Source: Pisaster brevispinus (Eukaryota; Echinodermata; Asteroidea; Forcipulatida; Asteriidae). From it: a DNA stretch of 64,000 bases. The stretch spans positions 5,345,501 through 5,409,500 of the forward strand of contig JAMKCF010000014.1 in NCBI GenBank assembly GCA_023634235.1, given 5' to 3'. Numbering within the stretch: the first letter of the stretch is position 1; every line of letters starts with the position of its first letter. Shown here piece by piece: positions 8,506-23,500 of the stretch. Below the pieces are notes generated by a model. The model ran no database searches, was not told the origin of the DNA, and saw nothing but the letters and a program-made list of their open reading frames with translations. The translations under genes and the position numbers were made by a program.

Positions 8506-11500
8506 GTAGAGTTTCCCGTGAACATCAAGCCTGCTAGTGACTTGAACAAACCAGGCCTGGCATTAAAAGGAGGTTGTGGCCTCTATTGCCCCCGTTTTGG
8601 CCTTGGTACCCTTTTAGAAGCTTCCCACTGACTTTAACAATTTCCAATGAGAGTGCCCTTTATAAAATGAAAATGGACTTGCCCTCTCAAAGATGAAATA
8701 CCAGGCCTGATAAATGCTAACCCCTCCCCCTTCGTTGTTACAACATGTAGGTTTCTGAGATAAGGAGTTGGCCAATGTTTATGGAGCAGCTGAACTTACA
8801 TTGTAGCTAAGCAAAAGTAGTTTTGCTTACCAGAAAAAGGTTGACAGCCACAACACCATGTCATAATCTTTGTGGCTACCTGGGCCAAATTTCATAAAGC
8901 TGTTAAGCAGAAAACACTGCTTAGCAAATTTCTATGCTAAGAAAAAAATGGGCAGGGCACCAGTCAAAACAGTGTAAACTTTATGGAATTTTGGCTGGTA
9001 ACATGTTTCTGCTAAGCAATATTTTTCTGTGCTTAGCAAACTTTTGTGCTTGTTTTATGAAATTGGGCCCTGCTTATATTAGCTGTCCGTAAGCAGTAAC
9101 TTGTTGAGAATTATTTGCTGTTTTAACTGCTATGTGAAAATGGGAACCTGCCCTCGATCGACTGGGGGCAGAAGCAGGTATGCTTGAACTTTTGTTTAAG
9201 CCACTGTTTTATTGTAAGCCAAACATTTGCTCAAAAGTTGACCATTTATTCATAGACACATGTATGTTGATAGGAAAACCAAGAGCAATGTTCAAGATCT
9301 CTTTGCTTCTTCACAAAGGCCATGGGTGACCTCCGTTGCCCTGGTCTTGGCCCCCAGTTCCTACATGTAGGTTTCCCAAAGACTTAAAAACATTTTCCAA
9401 TGGAAGTGCCCTTTGCAAAATGAAAATTACCTTGCCCTCTCAAATCCAGGCCTTTTAGTTCAGATTTTCTGTCTTGGCAAGAACAACAAGAACAAGGCTT
9501 AATTTCATAGAGCAGTCAGAATTTTCTGCTAAGCAAAACATAGCACCAAGCAGGATACCAGCCACAGATGGTACCTGTGAAATGGTATTTTGGCTGGTAA
9601 CCTTTATTCGGTATTAAAGGCCAAATTTGTTTTGCTTTGCTACTTTTTGTGGTCAAGCAGTTAAGATTTAAAAAGCGAACTTTCAGGACCCGTTTGACGT
9701 AAATGATCCATCAGTTAGCATTAACAGCCCTCTCCCATCCCTGGCTCTCATCTTTGAGGTCTCTCCACACCATGTAATTCATCTTCCACAGCTGTTGCTC
9801 CATTTCCCATCCTTTCCCTCTGTCTCATTTTTTATGACATACCCTGAGGCATGTTGGTGGTGATTAGCCTAATGCCTTACATAAATCCCGTCACCCTTTA
9901 CCTAGCTTTGTGATTTCAAATCTAGTCATTTACTGAGCGTGGGTTGGGTGTCAGTGCGTCGTAGCATAGCTGGGTGCGCTGCTCCCGTGAAGTCATCAAC
10001 CTTGGACATTAGCATCTTTTAAATATCACTGAATCACGATGAATGTGTCTATCAGTGTTAAGCAGTTTCTCCTAACTTATTCAAGTACAGAGTTCTCTCT
10101 AGTGGTTATTAAAAAATAAAAAATAGGAGCCCCTGTAACGCCAGTTGTTAGCATACTTACTGTGGTAAATTTCTCTTTCTGGGCACGTAGAAAGGTCTCA
10201 AGAAAGATGGCAATTCTGCTGCCTGTTGTATATTTCAGTTATTTCATTTACACATCCAACAGCACAAGCGCCAATAAAAGGATGATGAGTTCATTAGGAA
10301 ACAAAAAGAAATATTGATGACAATGAAGAAACTTTTAGATGTGGGAGGAAAACCCCAAATAAGCACAACACACATGATTGGGTAGGGACTCTTAACCCAA
10401 TCCAAATGCAAGGCTCCAGGTCTGAGGTGGGATTCGAATCAGGGTCCACAGAGGTGAAAAGCAGGGCAAGAAACCACTGAGCCAATTGGATTCCAGGTTG
10501 ATACCTGATTAAGGCTCTCTCCGTTCTCAAAGACTAGGATCCCAAATGTTGCAAGTTGATGAGAAGTCTTGAAAAGCTGTTCTTAGCTTGTCATTGTGCT
10601 TTATTACACAGTGACATTTTCAAAATATTATTGTATTGTTATCAGTTTTCTTTCTTTTTGTAAAGTATTTTCGGGAAATATTTATAATATGATAATTTGT
10701 TTGTGAACTAATTTTTGTTTACTTATTTTTTCATTTCCCTTCAGCCCTTTCAGCATATCAGAAGTTCTTCTCCCTTCAAGATGACTACTGGAAGGTGAGT
10801 AGAAAACTTGATTTTTTCCAGATTTGGTTCAGGGAAAGGGAAGGAAAGAAAGCGAGAGGAAGATTCAGTGTGGGTTTTGGGAGGGCGGGGCGCCCTCCTA
10901 AAATTTAGGAGCATATTTTCTGCGGGAAGTTCCCCCAAACCCATCGCAATCATCGTGACCATCGCTGCTCAGACTGACGGAGTACACTGTCTGATTGCGT
11001 CATGTGGACAGGCGCCCATCCGATGACGTCATGCCGCCTTCCCGCCAATAAAGTTTGTGGAGAACACTAGGCTACAAATTTGAGATGATGGCAACCTGGA
11101 AGATTCAATAATTGATAAATTGTAATACTAATTGATACAAACAAATTGGAAGCTGGTCTTTCATCCCCAAGCAATGTTTGTAAATAAGTTAACTTAATAA
11201 TAGTACAATATCTACTCTAAAGGACTTTCTCACATGAGGCAATTTACAGACAACAAGTTCCAGGCAATCTCCAAGAAAAACCCCAAACATTCATGTTTCG
11301 ATTTTCATAATTTTCCAGGGAATTGTAAGATGCTGTTAGAAAAATGTCATTTTGTGCTGCTGTCTGGTGCCTTTTATTTGCAGTGCAGTCTGTTGCCTCA
11401 AAGTTGCCTGTAACACTATACATGTTGGCAAATTTTGGAGGCAACCAACTGCACTGCTTGCAAAGGAAACACTTCGGAAGTACAATACTTTTTGTAACAA

Positions 11501-14500
11501 TGCTTTACTTTCCCCAAAAATTATGCAGAAATTGATATATGGGAGTTGTTTTTTTCTCAGAGATTGTCTGGAAATGGTTTCCGTAATTGCCTTGTGTGAT
11601 AATTGGAAATGCCCTGGGTTGTCAAACACCAAGTTAGTTACTCTTACTTCATATCACTCGAGTATAGAGTGGTAGACTTGGCTTCAAGCTGTTGATGCAT
11701 TGGTCAGGTGTTCTGTAACAGTGCCTGAATTTGGGTAGTGGATGGCAAGATGTTACTGTGACAGTGGTCAATGACTTCTTGAATGAAGACTAACTGATCA
11801 TAAACTACACATGCTCAGCTGCTTCATGCATGTACAGTGCACTTAAAATGGCTATAGCTGCTTTGCCACAACTTCTTACAAATAATCTTAGGCATTGAAG
11901 TGTTATCTTTGATACATTCAACTTTTGACTCCAAAGCTGGGTTCGCATGCCCTTTTTACTTGGCACACATTAAAACTGGCTGCATAAAGTAAAACGATAA
12001 TCTTTATAAATATTTGTGTCGCCCAATTCAGAGGCGTAGACTAACTTCAACAATTTTAAAGATTTTTGGTTTTACCATACACTGATATGTGATAAGCACT
12101 GTATACTCAATGCTTTCGTGAGTCCTATAAAAAACCCATTAAAGGCATTCTACTTGGGTAGGATTAGAACCAACGATCCTCGCATACTAAAGCAGGATCT
12201 TAACCACTAGACCAGCGAGCTGGAGCGTCATCACCAGGAGCTCGCTGGTCTAGTGGTTAGGATATCTGCCCTAGAATGCGGGGTCTTAGGTTCCAATCCC
12301 ACCTGAGTAGTATGCCTGTGGATGTTTCTTTCAGTGGAACCCAGGAAAGCACTGAGTATACAGTGCTTGTCTTACATCGGTGTTTGGTTGAGAAAAGCCT
12401 TAAACATTTTAACTTTAACAGCTTAAACATTTTTTACCAAAGCACAGAAGAATTTGACACACCAATCTTTAAATAGAAAGCAGTAAGACATGTTCTTTAT
12501 ATTTTAAAACGATGAATACTTTGACTTTATGTTTTAATTGTTTATGGTTTTATCTTGATCCAATAGGATGCAACATTCTTGTATGGCCTGGGCATGGTGT
12601 ATTTCCACTTCGATGCTCATCAATGGTAAGCTAAAATAAATGGTTTCTTAAACTATAGTTATTTAAAAACTTTTAAAATCAGATTCACTGGAAACAACGC
12701 CAAGGAACGCGGGTACATGAGCAGTTTTCTACAGGCCAACCAGTTCCACAAAAGACTTTTCTCTTACAGCATCTTGCTGGCCCAAAGAAAATTTTGAACA
12801 AATTTAAAATGGCGTTTCTTCTTGGAACTGATTCCTGTAAATTGTCTCGTCTGCTATGGCCCTAAGAGCTGCTGAAGTGTCAGGGGTTACATCAACAGCG
12901 AGAGAGGGACTCTGGATAGTGCTGTGAAGCAGTACTGAAGACTTAAGGAAATCAACCAAAACACTTGTAACGCTTCGTGCCAAAACCCTGCACTTCCCAA
13001 GAAAACTCACAAACTTGGTTTATTTGCTCGTCAGATAGATGAGAAAGAGCTTTCTGGTAATTAGGGCCTGTAAGGTAAGATGTCATGGCTGATGTTTCGA
13101 TAGGTCTTCACCTGTAATGCCATTTTATAGAGAAGTGCCTGATTTTGACGTGGGGCGTCGTACGTGTGAATGGGTCAAATCATGGGTACACCTGCCAAAC
13201 ACATAAAAAAACATTAACGGAAGAATAATTTCACATTTACTTTGAAATGATTTTGAAATCAAATTTGCTGTAAAGACAGAGTACCGGGTTGGTAATAAAA
13301 TCAAACCTATAAATAACAAAAGGAATCATGATACATGTAGGTTTCAAGTTTGTCTGAGTGCGAAGCCTCCAAAGGAGTATTTCCATCTGAAGTACTGTCA
13401 AAGTCTAGGAAATGGCATTTGAACAAACCACAAGGTTTTCAATGTTTTTGACTTGACCGTGACATTTTAATAGGTTGGTTTTATGGTGTGTTTATTGAGA
13501 ACTAAACGATTTGAATGAATGAATTAACTTTTCCATAAACAGCTTGGCAACAAGAAGACCAGTGAAGTATTGTTTCAATATTTTCTGGGGTTTTTTTTTT
13601 CTTCATTTTTGTAGCAAGAGGTGTACCCATGATTTGAGCCTTATGCATTTAAGCGTAGATGGCATTTTATCTCATTTGCCATTGCTTGCCAAATGGCTTG
13701 ATGAAAATGTCCGTTGTGTGCTTCAAACAACTATTTGATGAAATTGAGCCCTGGTGTTTGAAGACTGTGTGTGTCTGTGAGGTCAACAAAATCAGTTTAT
13801 TGGACTAGAGCAGAGCAAAGCAAGAGTAGTTGCAAGTTTGTTCAATCCACAGGCATATTCCTCCGGTGGGATTTGAACCCGCGACCTTTGCCATTCTCCT
13901 GGAGACAAACAGCACAAACTTGTGGTTCTTCTTGGAGCCATCACTTCTTTCTAGAAGACATTATTGAGTGGTTGTCTCCTGTAAACTAGTTTCTTTATTT
14001 CTGAACAATTCACGCTTCCAAATGATTTGTGCATTTTTGATTTTCCAAATCAATGAGTGGATCAGGTGATCGTTTTTGTCAAAGTGTGAGAGAGTTTTAC
14101 GACTGGGAGAGATTGTTGTAGAATTGGTTAATTTTTTTTTAGAGTGAACAGTTTGCGAAGTGAGTAGACTTGCGGACAACGTAGAAGTTTTGGAGTAGTG
14201 GGAAAGAGAAATTTGCAGAGAACTTTACAGCAAGTGGGGCAGTCAGTAGTTCTCATTGGACTCTCCCTCAACATGGAGATTGCCTCAAACAGTAGAGACA
14301 AAGAAAAGGTCTGTAGGCAACTGCAGTCATTCAGCAAGCTGGTAAGATTGCATGGGGTGTAAGATTACAACAAACTCGATTGAAACCAAACGTAAAGTGT
14401 CTACACACCATGTAGGGACTCCACTTGCCCCTTTTTTACCTGCACAATTAATCCTGGCACCTGAGGACGGACATCTCAGCATCAGGCCTGATACTTCACG

Positions 14501-17500
14501 GCGGCAATGGGGGCGCAATTGCCTCCTTGCCCCTGGCGGTTGCTTTTTGTGCCCCTTGAAATATTCCAGTGGAAATGTTAATTTCCCGGATAGAAATGCC
14601 CTTTACTAAAGGAAGAACTGCCCCCTGATAGAGGTGCCCGTTACTAGGAAAAACTGCCTCACCCTGACAGGTGTCAAGGGTAGGATTCAAACCCACCCTT
14701 GATTGGCAAAATATTTACTGCTTGTAATTGAATCTTGGAAACTGAAGTTTTGTCATTTCTGCTGAATGCAAAGTCTGTTCTAATGTAATAACTACTTTAC
14801 AGCATTCGCAGAAATGTAGTGTAGTGACAACTAAGCTTTTGCTATTTACAGGGATGTGATTTCTCCTGTTTTTTTCCTCGGAAATGTTTTTTTTTTTTAC
14901 ACTCCCCCCACCCCAATTTGTTATATCATATATATATCTAATATTTTTAATTTAAGATCAATTCATAAAAACCTGAAGATAAAATCAAGTGGAATGCCCA
15001 GGATTGGAGAGTAGGGCTTTTAAAACTGAAGGTAAATGTATAAAAGTAGGCTTCGGGCCCGTAAGCTGTCTCGCCTTGTGCTCACAGTTCAGGTTTTTTT
15101 CAACAGCCTATCACATCTCTGCATTTAGTGATGGGAAACTTGAACACAGGTGACTACTCCAACAAGTTTGTGCAACAAACCATATAAAAATCTTGACATG
15201 CACTGGAAATATTGTCATGACAGCTTAAATAATTGTTCGCTAGCTAGTCATTCACACGCACAGGTCATTAACCTGGAAAGCCGACTCTATAAAGAGTGTA
15301 TGATCGGACGATGTGGTTTTTCAGCGCAGCGTATTTGCAAAAACATACCCGAGTGAGATAACGAAGTAAAAAATGAATCGCTATGACCTGTTTTTAATCA
15401 TTAACCCTTACACCCCATGGGGTTTTTCTTTGGCACACTGCTAAATGCAGCAAAATGCAACACAGTTGAGATGAGAACCCTGTTCAAGCGCAACGGAATG
15501 CAACAGAGGATTCTTACCCTGGCTGCTAAATGCACCGATATGCATTGAAGTTTGTTGGGGACTTAACTTCACATGTAAGGGGGTGGGTGTACACTGCTTT
15601 AATGCAACGTAGTGCAACAGAGCGTGGGATCTGGATTGACTGCTGCATATTGGTCCATTTGAAAGGATGAAGATTTTTAAAAGGCAAATCTCCATTTGGC
15701 CTTTGAACTCACCGAAACATTGCCTATTGGAAAGAAAAAAATGAAATGTTGATCTACAGTTTGGATATATTTTCAGTTTGGGATGATATCTGCAGTAATT
15801 CTGTATAATTTCTGTACAACAAGGCTGAAAGAATTATTTAAAATCAAATGATATAAGATACATATGATGACAACTATTATTGGCAACAAGTGCTGAGCTA
15901 ACTGGGTATACTCTGTCTGCATCATGGCTGGGCTGGGCTGGGCTGTTAATTTGTAATTCCCTTCAATGTCAGTTTGTCTTGCACTATTTTGCCATACCGC
16001 CCTCTTTAGTCAGGAAAGAGACAGGCTGTTCTTTAGAGTGATGCATTCATTGTGTGTGTAGACAAAATTGGTGTGCTGTGTTCACAGTCCCTACATGTAC
16101 TAATGTAGGGTCACACTTTGGTAATGACCCCCCAAAACAAATTTACATTTTTAGCCAAAAGCCTTAATATTGTAACGCTAATGGTAGTAAGCATCCTGCA
16201 AAATGATTTTGTATTAAGCTACCCAGTTGATTAAAAAACAATAGAAGAATGTTGAAAAATTTTGAATCTCCAAAGATTGCCTGTAGACAACTTGTTGACA
16301 TTTTTGTGGTGTCTGTTTGAATGCTGCCCTCAATATAGCCAGAGATGCGGCTGGTATCCGCTGTTACCTCGCTAAAGTGGGTGGATGCGTCGTTCTTGAT
16401 GAAATTACAACAGGACAGCTTTTTGCTGTTTCTCAACAAGTAGACAATGTATTCAACTGAAACTTTTACAGGTGACTTTGATAGTATCCTTCTTGACAAC
16501 TTTGCCTTTAAATCAGCATTTACATTGACAAAAAAACACACAATGACCCAACCTTAAATTATTATTGCCATGTACTGAATCACGTACTATGTATGTACAT
16601 GTACATGTACTACATATAACAATTAGGGGGTGCTAGTTACACCATGGTCTACATACATGTAGTACCCAACCTTATGATTGAACAATGCACATAGCCTTCA
16701 GTGTCTACAGGAAATAGGCTTGGTTTAGTTATTTTCTGTGAAATGAGATAATTTGGGCATCAAATTACGCACTTAATGAGGAAGTGACTAAGCTTTTTGA
16801 ATGGACTGGTGAAATCAAAGGTTTCTTGCATTTGAAGGCCCGTCTTCATTAGAGGCATAACTGTCGCAAGTAGGCGATCTCTTTTTATTGCTTCTCAAGA
16901 CAGATTTGTTAGCTTTCACCAGGTTCTTTAATCAGTCAATTTACTTTCTTGAATGTGTTCATTAATTATAATCGTTAAACCAATTTTTTATGAATGAGAT
17001 TGGCTGTTGCCAGATTGGGGTTCATATCCCCTTGTGGTAGCTTTACCGAGTTAGTTACCTTGCTGGGAAGATCATCTAAACAAACAAAACATGATCTCTA
17101 GATTGCAATGTAAAATCTGAACCCCACAGTTTTTTGTTCACATTGTACACCCTTTACGAAGAAGAAGAAAACAAAATGCTTTTGTTCAGACACAATGAAG
17201 AAAGGCTCAGATGGCTCCAGCTGTGAATTACATGCAAATAGGGGTTTCCTGCTGTTGAAAAATGAGAGAAAGAAAGCACAATGACCCTGTGTTTGATTGG
17301 TCAGTAATGACCAAGCAGGGTGTTGGTCCACTGTAAATGGACTTAACAGAAGGTCAGGCCCATTACTAGTAGTTATGATGGTGTGAGATGATATTACACA
17401 CAGATGCAGGCTCAATCTCATCCCACTGCTTAACACAGAATTCTGTGCTTGAGACCAGTGGAATTCTGCCCTCAACCTGGTACTGTAAGCGCAGCATTCC

Positions 17501-20500
17501 TTGGTAAGCATCCAGGCATGTGAACTATCAGGGTTTTTCCTGATATTTTTGAAAGAAGTGAAACAATCACCACAAGGAAAAGAAATAGTCCACTTTGTGT
17601 CCAAATTTGATGTTTTGTATTTCTGGTGAGGCACAGAGTCTGTAAACCTCTTGAATCATAACGTCTGGGAGGTTCTGGGTCTAGAACAAGGAGGAACTCA
17701 AGCATTAGAACCATTTTGAGGAATTTTCAATTTCGTTCAATCTCATCTCTGATCATTATCATGAAACTGCCCCCAATCCAGAAGGGTTTCAAGTAGAAGC
17801 TGCCTTAGATGGACGAGTGCTGTTGTTTTTTAGTTAAACAATTTGAAGTTTAAAACAACTTAAGGCAAGCCTGCATTTCAAATGTTTGTAGCAATACCGA
17901 TCCTCCAGTCAAATGTAGCCTATCCATCTAAAAAAAAATGGTCAAAGTTAAGAAAACGAGCGTTTGAAAAACCCAAGTCACCATTACTTATTTTGATTGT
18001 CACAATTGATTTAAGTAAGATTACAGATGAGCACCAAAATCATGACAAAATAATAAACGTGATCATTTGATGAGATTTTCTAAAGCTTATTGTTTGGTGC
18101 GATTATTGACAATTAGATGTTTGGAATGAATCAACTCACCCCCCCCCCCCATAAAAAAAACCCCACCCCAAAATAAACCCCCAAACCCCCCCCCCCCCCC
18201 CAAAAAAAAAAAAAAAAAAAAAAGAAAAAATAAACCGAAACACCAAAATACCCCCAACCCCCACCCCCACAAACCGAACAAACAAACAAACAAACAAACA
18301 AACAAGAAACAACAGTGCACTTTCCCGTTAAGGTGGAGGGGGGGGGGGATCACAAATAACACCTCATAATTTACAATGTATGTAAATTTTACAACAGTAT
18401 TTGATTAAAAAAGGACATTTGAAATTTGATCCTCACACAGATCATGTGTACATTGTAGACAGAAAACAACACTTTACCAATATAATCAATAATGGATGCA
18501 TAGAGCAAATGTTTAAACAAACTCTGTTTGACACACATTCAATGAAATGTAAAGACAAGCTGTCTGCTTTGATTCCTTGCAATTGTTAAAAAAAACCATG
18601 TTTTTGCGAAACATATTTGTTACTTGTGTTTATGATTTATTGATTTTGGGACAGTTGCACTGACTGTTAAAGAGATTTGTCTCTGTTGGGTGTTAAAGCA
18701 CTACTCGATTACCCCCCACCCCCCCAACACTCCTCCATCCACGTTCTGCCTAGTGGTTGGCGCAGATGGCCACGCATAATTGTACAGTGTCCCCAGCATT
18801 GTAAGTTCATGCATATTAACCCCCATTCAGCATCTGTGTGTTTGGGGGCCCGTATGGCATTGTGTGTCTGTGTGGAGAAACACGTGTTTGCCGTCACGTA
18901 GTATGTGGTTAGTTGTTAGCTTTGATGGATCATCATCTATCATGTGGCTAGGGCTTTCCCCAGTGGGTAAGGTCAGTTGAATCACTTTGACCTCGTCATC
19001 AAGAGATACACTACACCCCACACCCCACACCCCACACCCCACACCCCACACCCCACACCCCACACCCAACACCCCACACCCCACACCCCACACCCCACAC
19101 CCCACACCCCACACCCCACACCCCACACCCCACACCCCACACCCCACACCCCACACCCCAATTTAAATAAAAGATATACAATGACATTTTACAAGAAAAA
19201 ATGATAATTATTATCATAAAGAAAACCAAATGTAAATCAGGCTTGGAGCTGATCAGCCGATTTCCTCTTTTTAAAAAATAATTAAAGTGCCATACAACTG
19301 CCATACAAACTGTACACAGTGTGGATGGCCATTTCCTTGTTTTACAATTTTTTTCCCAAAGTTCATTTCTGATAACTTGTATGTTTATATATTATACGTA
19401 TCTAAAAAGTTACAAAAACAAACATTTAAAGCAAAACATGAAAATTGAAAATTTATGAAAATTCCCTTCCAGAAAAATAAAAATAATGACAACAGTCACA
19501 GAAACAATTTAAAAATACAACAGAACCAGAACAAAACAGAAAGCAACAAGCAAACACAAACAAATAAAAGATAACACGAGATACATTGTCAAGTGCCCTA
19601 TTTTATATTAGATGTCAGAAACAAACAATCATGGAGTATGACCAAATGGATTGCAGAACCATTTTAAAGAGATTTGAGTTAATTTAGTGTCCCTGTTTAT
19701 TTATTATTTAAAGCCATGTTTAACAAAGGTGGCCCATCCAGTACAGCTGATCATTTAAACCCTCACCTCGTATAGAAAAACATCAAAGATAAAATACTAA
19801 TAGTGACAAGTGCATACACAACAAAAGTAACTAGTTAAATTAAAACAAAAATTAATTAGTTACTTAAAATGGACAATTACTTACTAGGACAAATGGACCA
19901 AATTACACACCCTATCAGCCAACCACACAATTAAAAATGTGAGGTTTTTTTTTTATAAATAATTTTTTTTCCACCCAATTAGTTTGAGGTTAGAAAATAT
20001 GTTCAGTTCTATTTGCCCATTATGGCCAAGTCAAGATATTTTCCTGGTACCTTCTGGCCATGGTCAAATTCATAATAAATTGTGCCAGATTTTTCTTGGC
20101 GGCTGGTGTCTGGGCTGTCCTTGACAGATGACTGCTCATTTGCAACAAAGGCATTGTAAGGGACGTTAGGAAGGCTGGAGGCTGAGAGTCTGGGTACACT
20201 GAGCTTGGCCTTGATATAATGCACCACTCAGCAGATGAGGCGTTTTTTCCTTCCTTCCTCCATGGCCACGCCGCCGTGGAGAAAACCTTTTCATTCTGTC
20301 ATTGCATCAGTTGAAGAACTTCTCTCCTTTGTTTCCTTAACAATATCCTATCCACCTGTTTCCCAGGGGGGGGGGAGTGGGTAGGGTTAGGGATTTGAGC
20401 AGGAGTTATCTTGAAACATAGAGGTCCAGGAGAGTAACTGTCTTGAGACTGAGAAGTAGTGCATGTTCAAAGTGCTTACATGTGAATTTTTTAAATATAT

Positions 20501-23500
20501 GTTTAATGTAAGATAAGGTAGAGTGTTAAGAATTGAAAACGGGGTGTGCTGAATGAAGGTACCCAGATACCCCAACTGGTCAACACCCTGGCAGGGGCTT
20601 GGCGAGGGTGTTTCTTTGGCGAGATGTATGGAAGTCAATTCATTAAAAAAGAAAGCACCCAGATATCCCAACTGGTCAACACCCTGGCAGGGGCAAAGCT
20701 AGTTTGTTTGTTTTCTATCGACTGGCATTGCCTTTAGCATGATGCATGGCATTGGCCATGTAATGGTATGAAGAATGCCCTGTGACCACCAATCCACCAA
20801 TCAAATGAAAAAGATATCGGCATCATCAGCATCCAGCATTCTCCTGAAGACAAGCTGAGTATACTGATTGAAACGTTGAGACCACACCAGCTCTTCTTAA
20901 GCCCTGTTCGCACTGGACTTATTTTGGGTAAATAACCGAGCAAATGGGTAACTTAACCATTTTAAGTCCAATGCGAACAGCCCAGGAAGTTTCCCTCCCA
21001 GGTAACTTACCCGACCTGAATGGGTAGTTTAACCGACCCATGTCTGCCCGGTTAAATTGTCTACCCGGTTAAAATTAAAAGTGCGGACGCTGGTAAGTTT
21101 CACCTATTGGAATGTTAACCACGGTCTCGGTAAAACATTAATCCAATGCGAACACGGCTTTAGAGACAATACTTCTCTTAAACGAGTTTTACACATGGTT
21201 GTATCTGCAAGTTTACTTTTACCAATGTTTACTGTAGTTTTTCTTACGACAAGAATCTACTTGGGTGTTACAGAACATGAAATGTGTCTCGAGGGAAGAA
21301 GATGAAAGACTAAATCTCATGTGTTCAAGTCCCAGACTTTCTATTTTGGAGATGTAGAGAGTCTGTAAATTTCTTTGTGACAATGTAAACATTCTGGGGA
21401 TTTCACCTGAGAACCAACATTATTTTTCATGTCAGTTGTAATTTCGTACCTGGCACCGCCCTGATGCTACATTTTCCAGAGGAATAATGCAATAAATATG
21501 TCCCATTAACTCTGACTTTTTGAATACATACACGTTCATGTATACATTTACTTATTGTGGCATAAGATTTTATTTTATAATGTTTGTCCTCAGTGGTATC
21601 ATGTCTGTATGCATAAAGGTCACCCAGTTGACCCACATAATTTGCATAACTCTTCTTGTCAGTCTCAATTGTGACATGTGTTTTCCCTGTTGGAGCCCAC
21701 CCCAATAAGTTACACTTAAATGTCAGCGCTGTCTCTTCAAGGTCCGTAGATTATTTCTAAGATGTGGCGCATGTATTGTCGTAGGCATTTTGTTAAACGA
21801 TAAGAAAATCAAATTTTCAGTGTGTCACCGTAGAGCTGGTTTTGCAATCTGACATACATGTACCAGCATCTTTGAGTAAATTGAGTTGGAATCCCTGGAA
21901 AGGTAATGTAAGGCATGAGAAAACGATCAATAATTTAACAATGAAATTACACTTATCAAATCGAGAAAAAAAACAATTGATTATTTATGATATTGTTTTA
22001 CATTTTTACTTTGTATCTTGGCTTTTATGCTTAAAATTGTAGGCCTACTCATTTTGACAAACGTACATTGCAGGCTTGTGATTTCCCGGAAATTCTTCTG
22101 ATTTTAGGATTTTCTCCTAACTCCCTTTCAAGTTTTCTTTAAAGTTGAAAGCAATAACCAAAAGGAAAAAAATAGAAACATTTTTATCCTAACCCGTAAT
22201 ATTAGATTTCTGGTAATGCACATAAGACTAAGAGTCTGTAAGCTCCTAGACTTGTAAACATCTGGGCATGCTGGGAGCTTCTGTGTCTAGAACAAGTGGA
22301 AACCCAGGCCCCCGAGCCATTTTAAGAAATTTCACATTTGTCAAATCTCATCTTTCTTCGTCTGCATTTTATGTAAAAGGTCAAAGTACATGTACTTTCC
22401 AATACAGGGAAACTGTAGTTTTATTGAATTGATTTAATTTATGCTCCTTAAATTCTAGAGGATCAGACCAACTTTTTTCCCCAAACCAGTTGAACGATGT
22501 ACAACGAAAGGATAGAGAAATGTGGTCCCAAGACGATTGAACCACTTCACAATGCAAACCAACCTGACAAATGTTTACAGTTATCATCTTTGACAAAACT
22601 GACGACAAATTACAAAAGTGCTGCCCAACAAGTTTGATGTGACCGATAAAATACATGCTACAGTTATTCACAGTTCGCACAGTTAACTTCTATTACAGTA
22701 TGATTTTTCCAGTTTATTTTGATGCTGCCCAGCAACTTTGTTTTGACATGAATGCGAAGGCAATCACCTCCTTATGCCCCTGGTCATTGCCTCGGCGCCC
22801 TTTGAAATGTTCCAATAGAAATGTCCATTTCTCTCATACTTTGTAGAGGTGCCCTTTACAAAGGGGAAAACTGACCTGCCCTTAATATAAGAACAGAGTA
22901 TCAGGCATGCACATTGTACATGAGATACCATTTTCTTTAATGCAGTTGATGTTACATGACTGAGTTCCAACATGACATTACATTTTGGCAGCATAAATAT
23001 TTACGTGACATTCAGCTTGCAATAAAATAAAAGTTTAGGTTGTACCCACATCCTTTGTGTGGTAAGCAGTTGAAAGAGTCCATTAACTCTACACTTACGT
23101 GTGCATTGTGTTAGTGTAGCAGATACCATTGACAACAGTATAGTGCATTGTACCTCCATCATTTAAATTTACGTGCAGTCATTTGAGAACCAGTTAAAAA
23201 CATGTTTACCTGATGTGATTACGTACGAAATGACAAAGAAACAAATTGTTTTTCTTCAATCAACTTACACACCACTGTACCAAGATTTGGCATTCATTAT
23301 CAGGGTGCTTCCTTTTCTTTTGCTGACACTGGAAAAAAATTACATTTAGCATGTTGTAAAATATTTTTTAATAAACACTTCTGAACTTCCCCCCCTCCCC
23401 ACTACGTAAACATGTTTGGATTTTTCATTTTTTGTATGCTATAAAACAATTATTTTTTCTGTTTTGTTTTGTTTGGTCACGTGGAAAAACCACGTAGAAT

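Larger units (their letters stand above)
8506..10744 (+). other. UTX intron between the first two visible exons
   Basis: A 2.2-kb GT..AG intron. It contains two R1 repeat copies, one complete and one partial R3 MITE, and a minus-strand SINE, each listed separately. The rest (about 9650-10290 and 10510-10740) shows no recognisable feature. Confidence 0.9.
10795..12566 (+). other. UTX intron
   Basis: A 1.8-kb intron starting GTGAGT. It holds a copy of the CRE-type repeat at about 10950-11075 (GATGACGTCATGCCGCC, GTGGAGAACACT) and the head-to-head SINE pair at 12062-12400. The remaining ATG-initiated frames near 11340-11670 overlap each other on both strands and match nothing I know. Confidence 0.9.

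Noticed and set aside
12236..12310. tRNA gene candidates (also near 7320, 10430, 32820, 46100, 48000, 53510)
   Set aside because: They have box A and box B but carry shared long tails and lack convincing acceptor stems; they fit tRNA-derived SINEs better.
17098..17634. Longest open frame in the window, 178 codons, minus strand
   Set aside because: The first codon is GTG, not ATG; there is no recognisable domain and its start overlaps an R4 repeat copy. A frame this long is only mildly unexpected in 64 kb of AT-rich DNA read in six frames.
18827..19304. Open frames on both strands over the CCCCACA tract
   Set aside because: They come from the 7-bp period, which cycles all frames without a stop; not coding.
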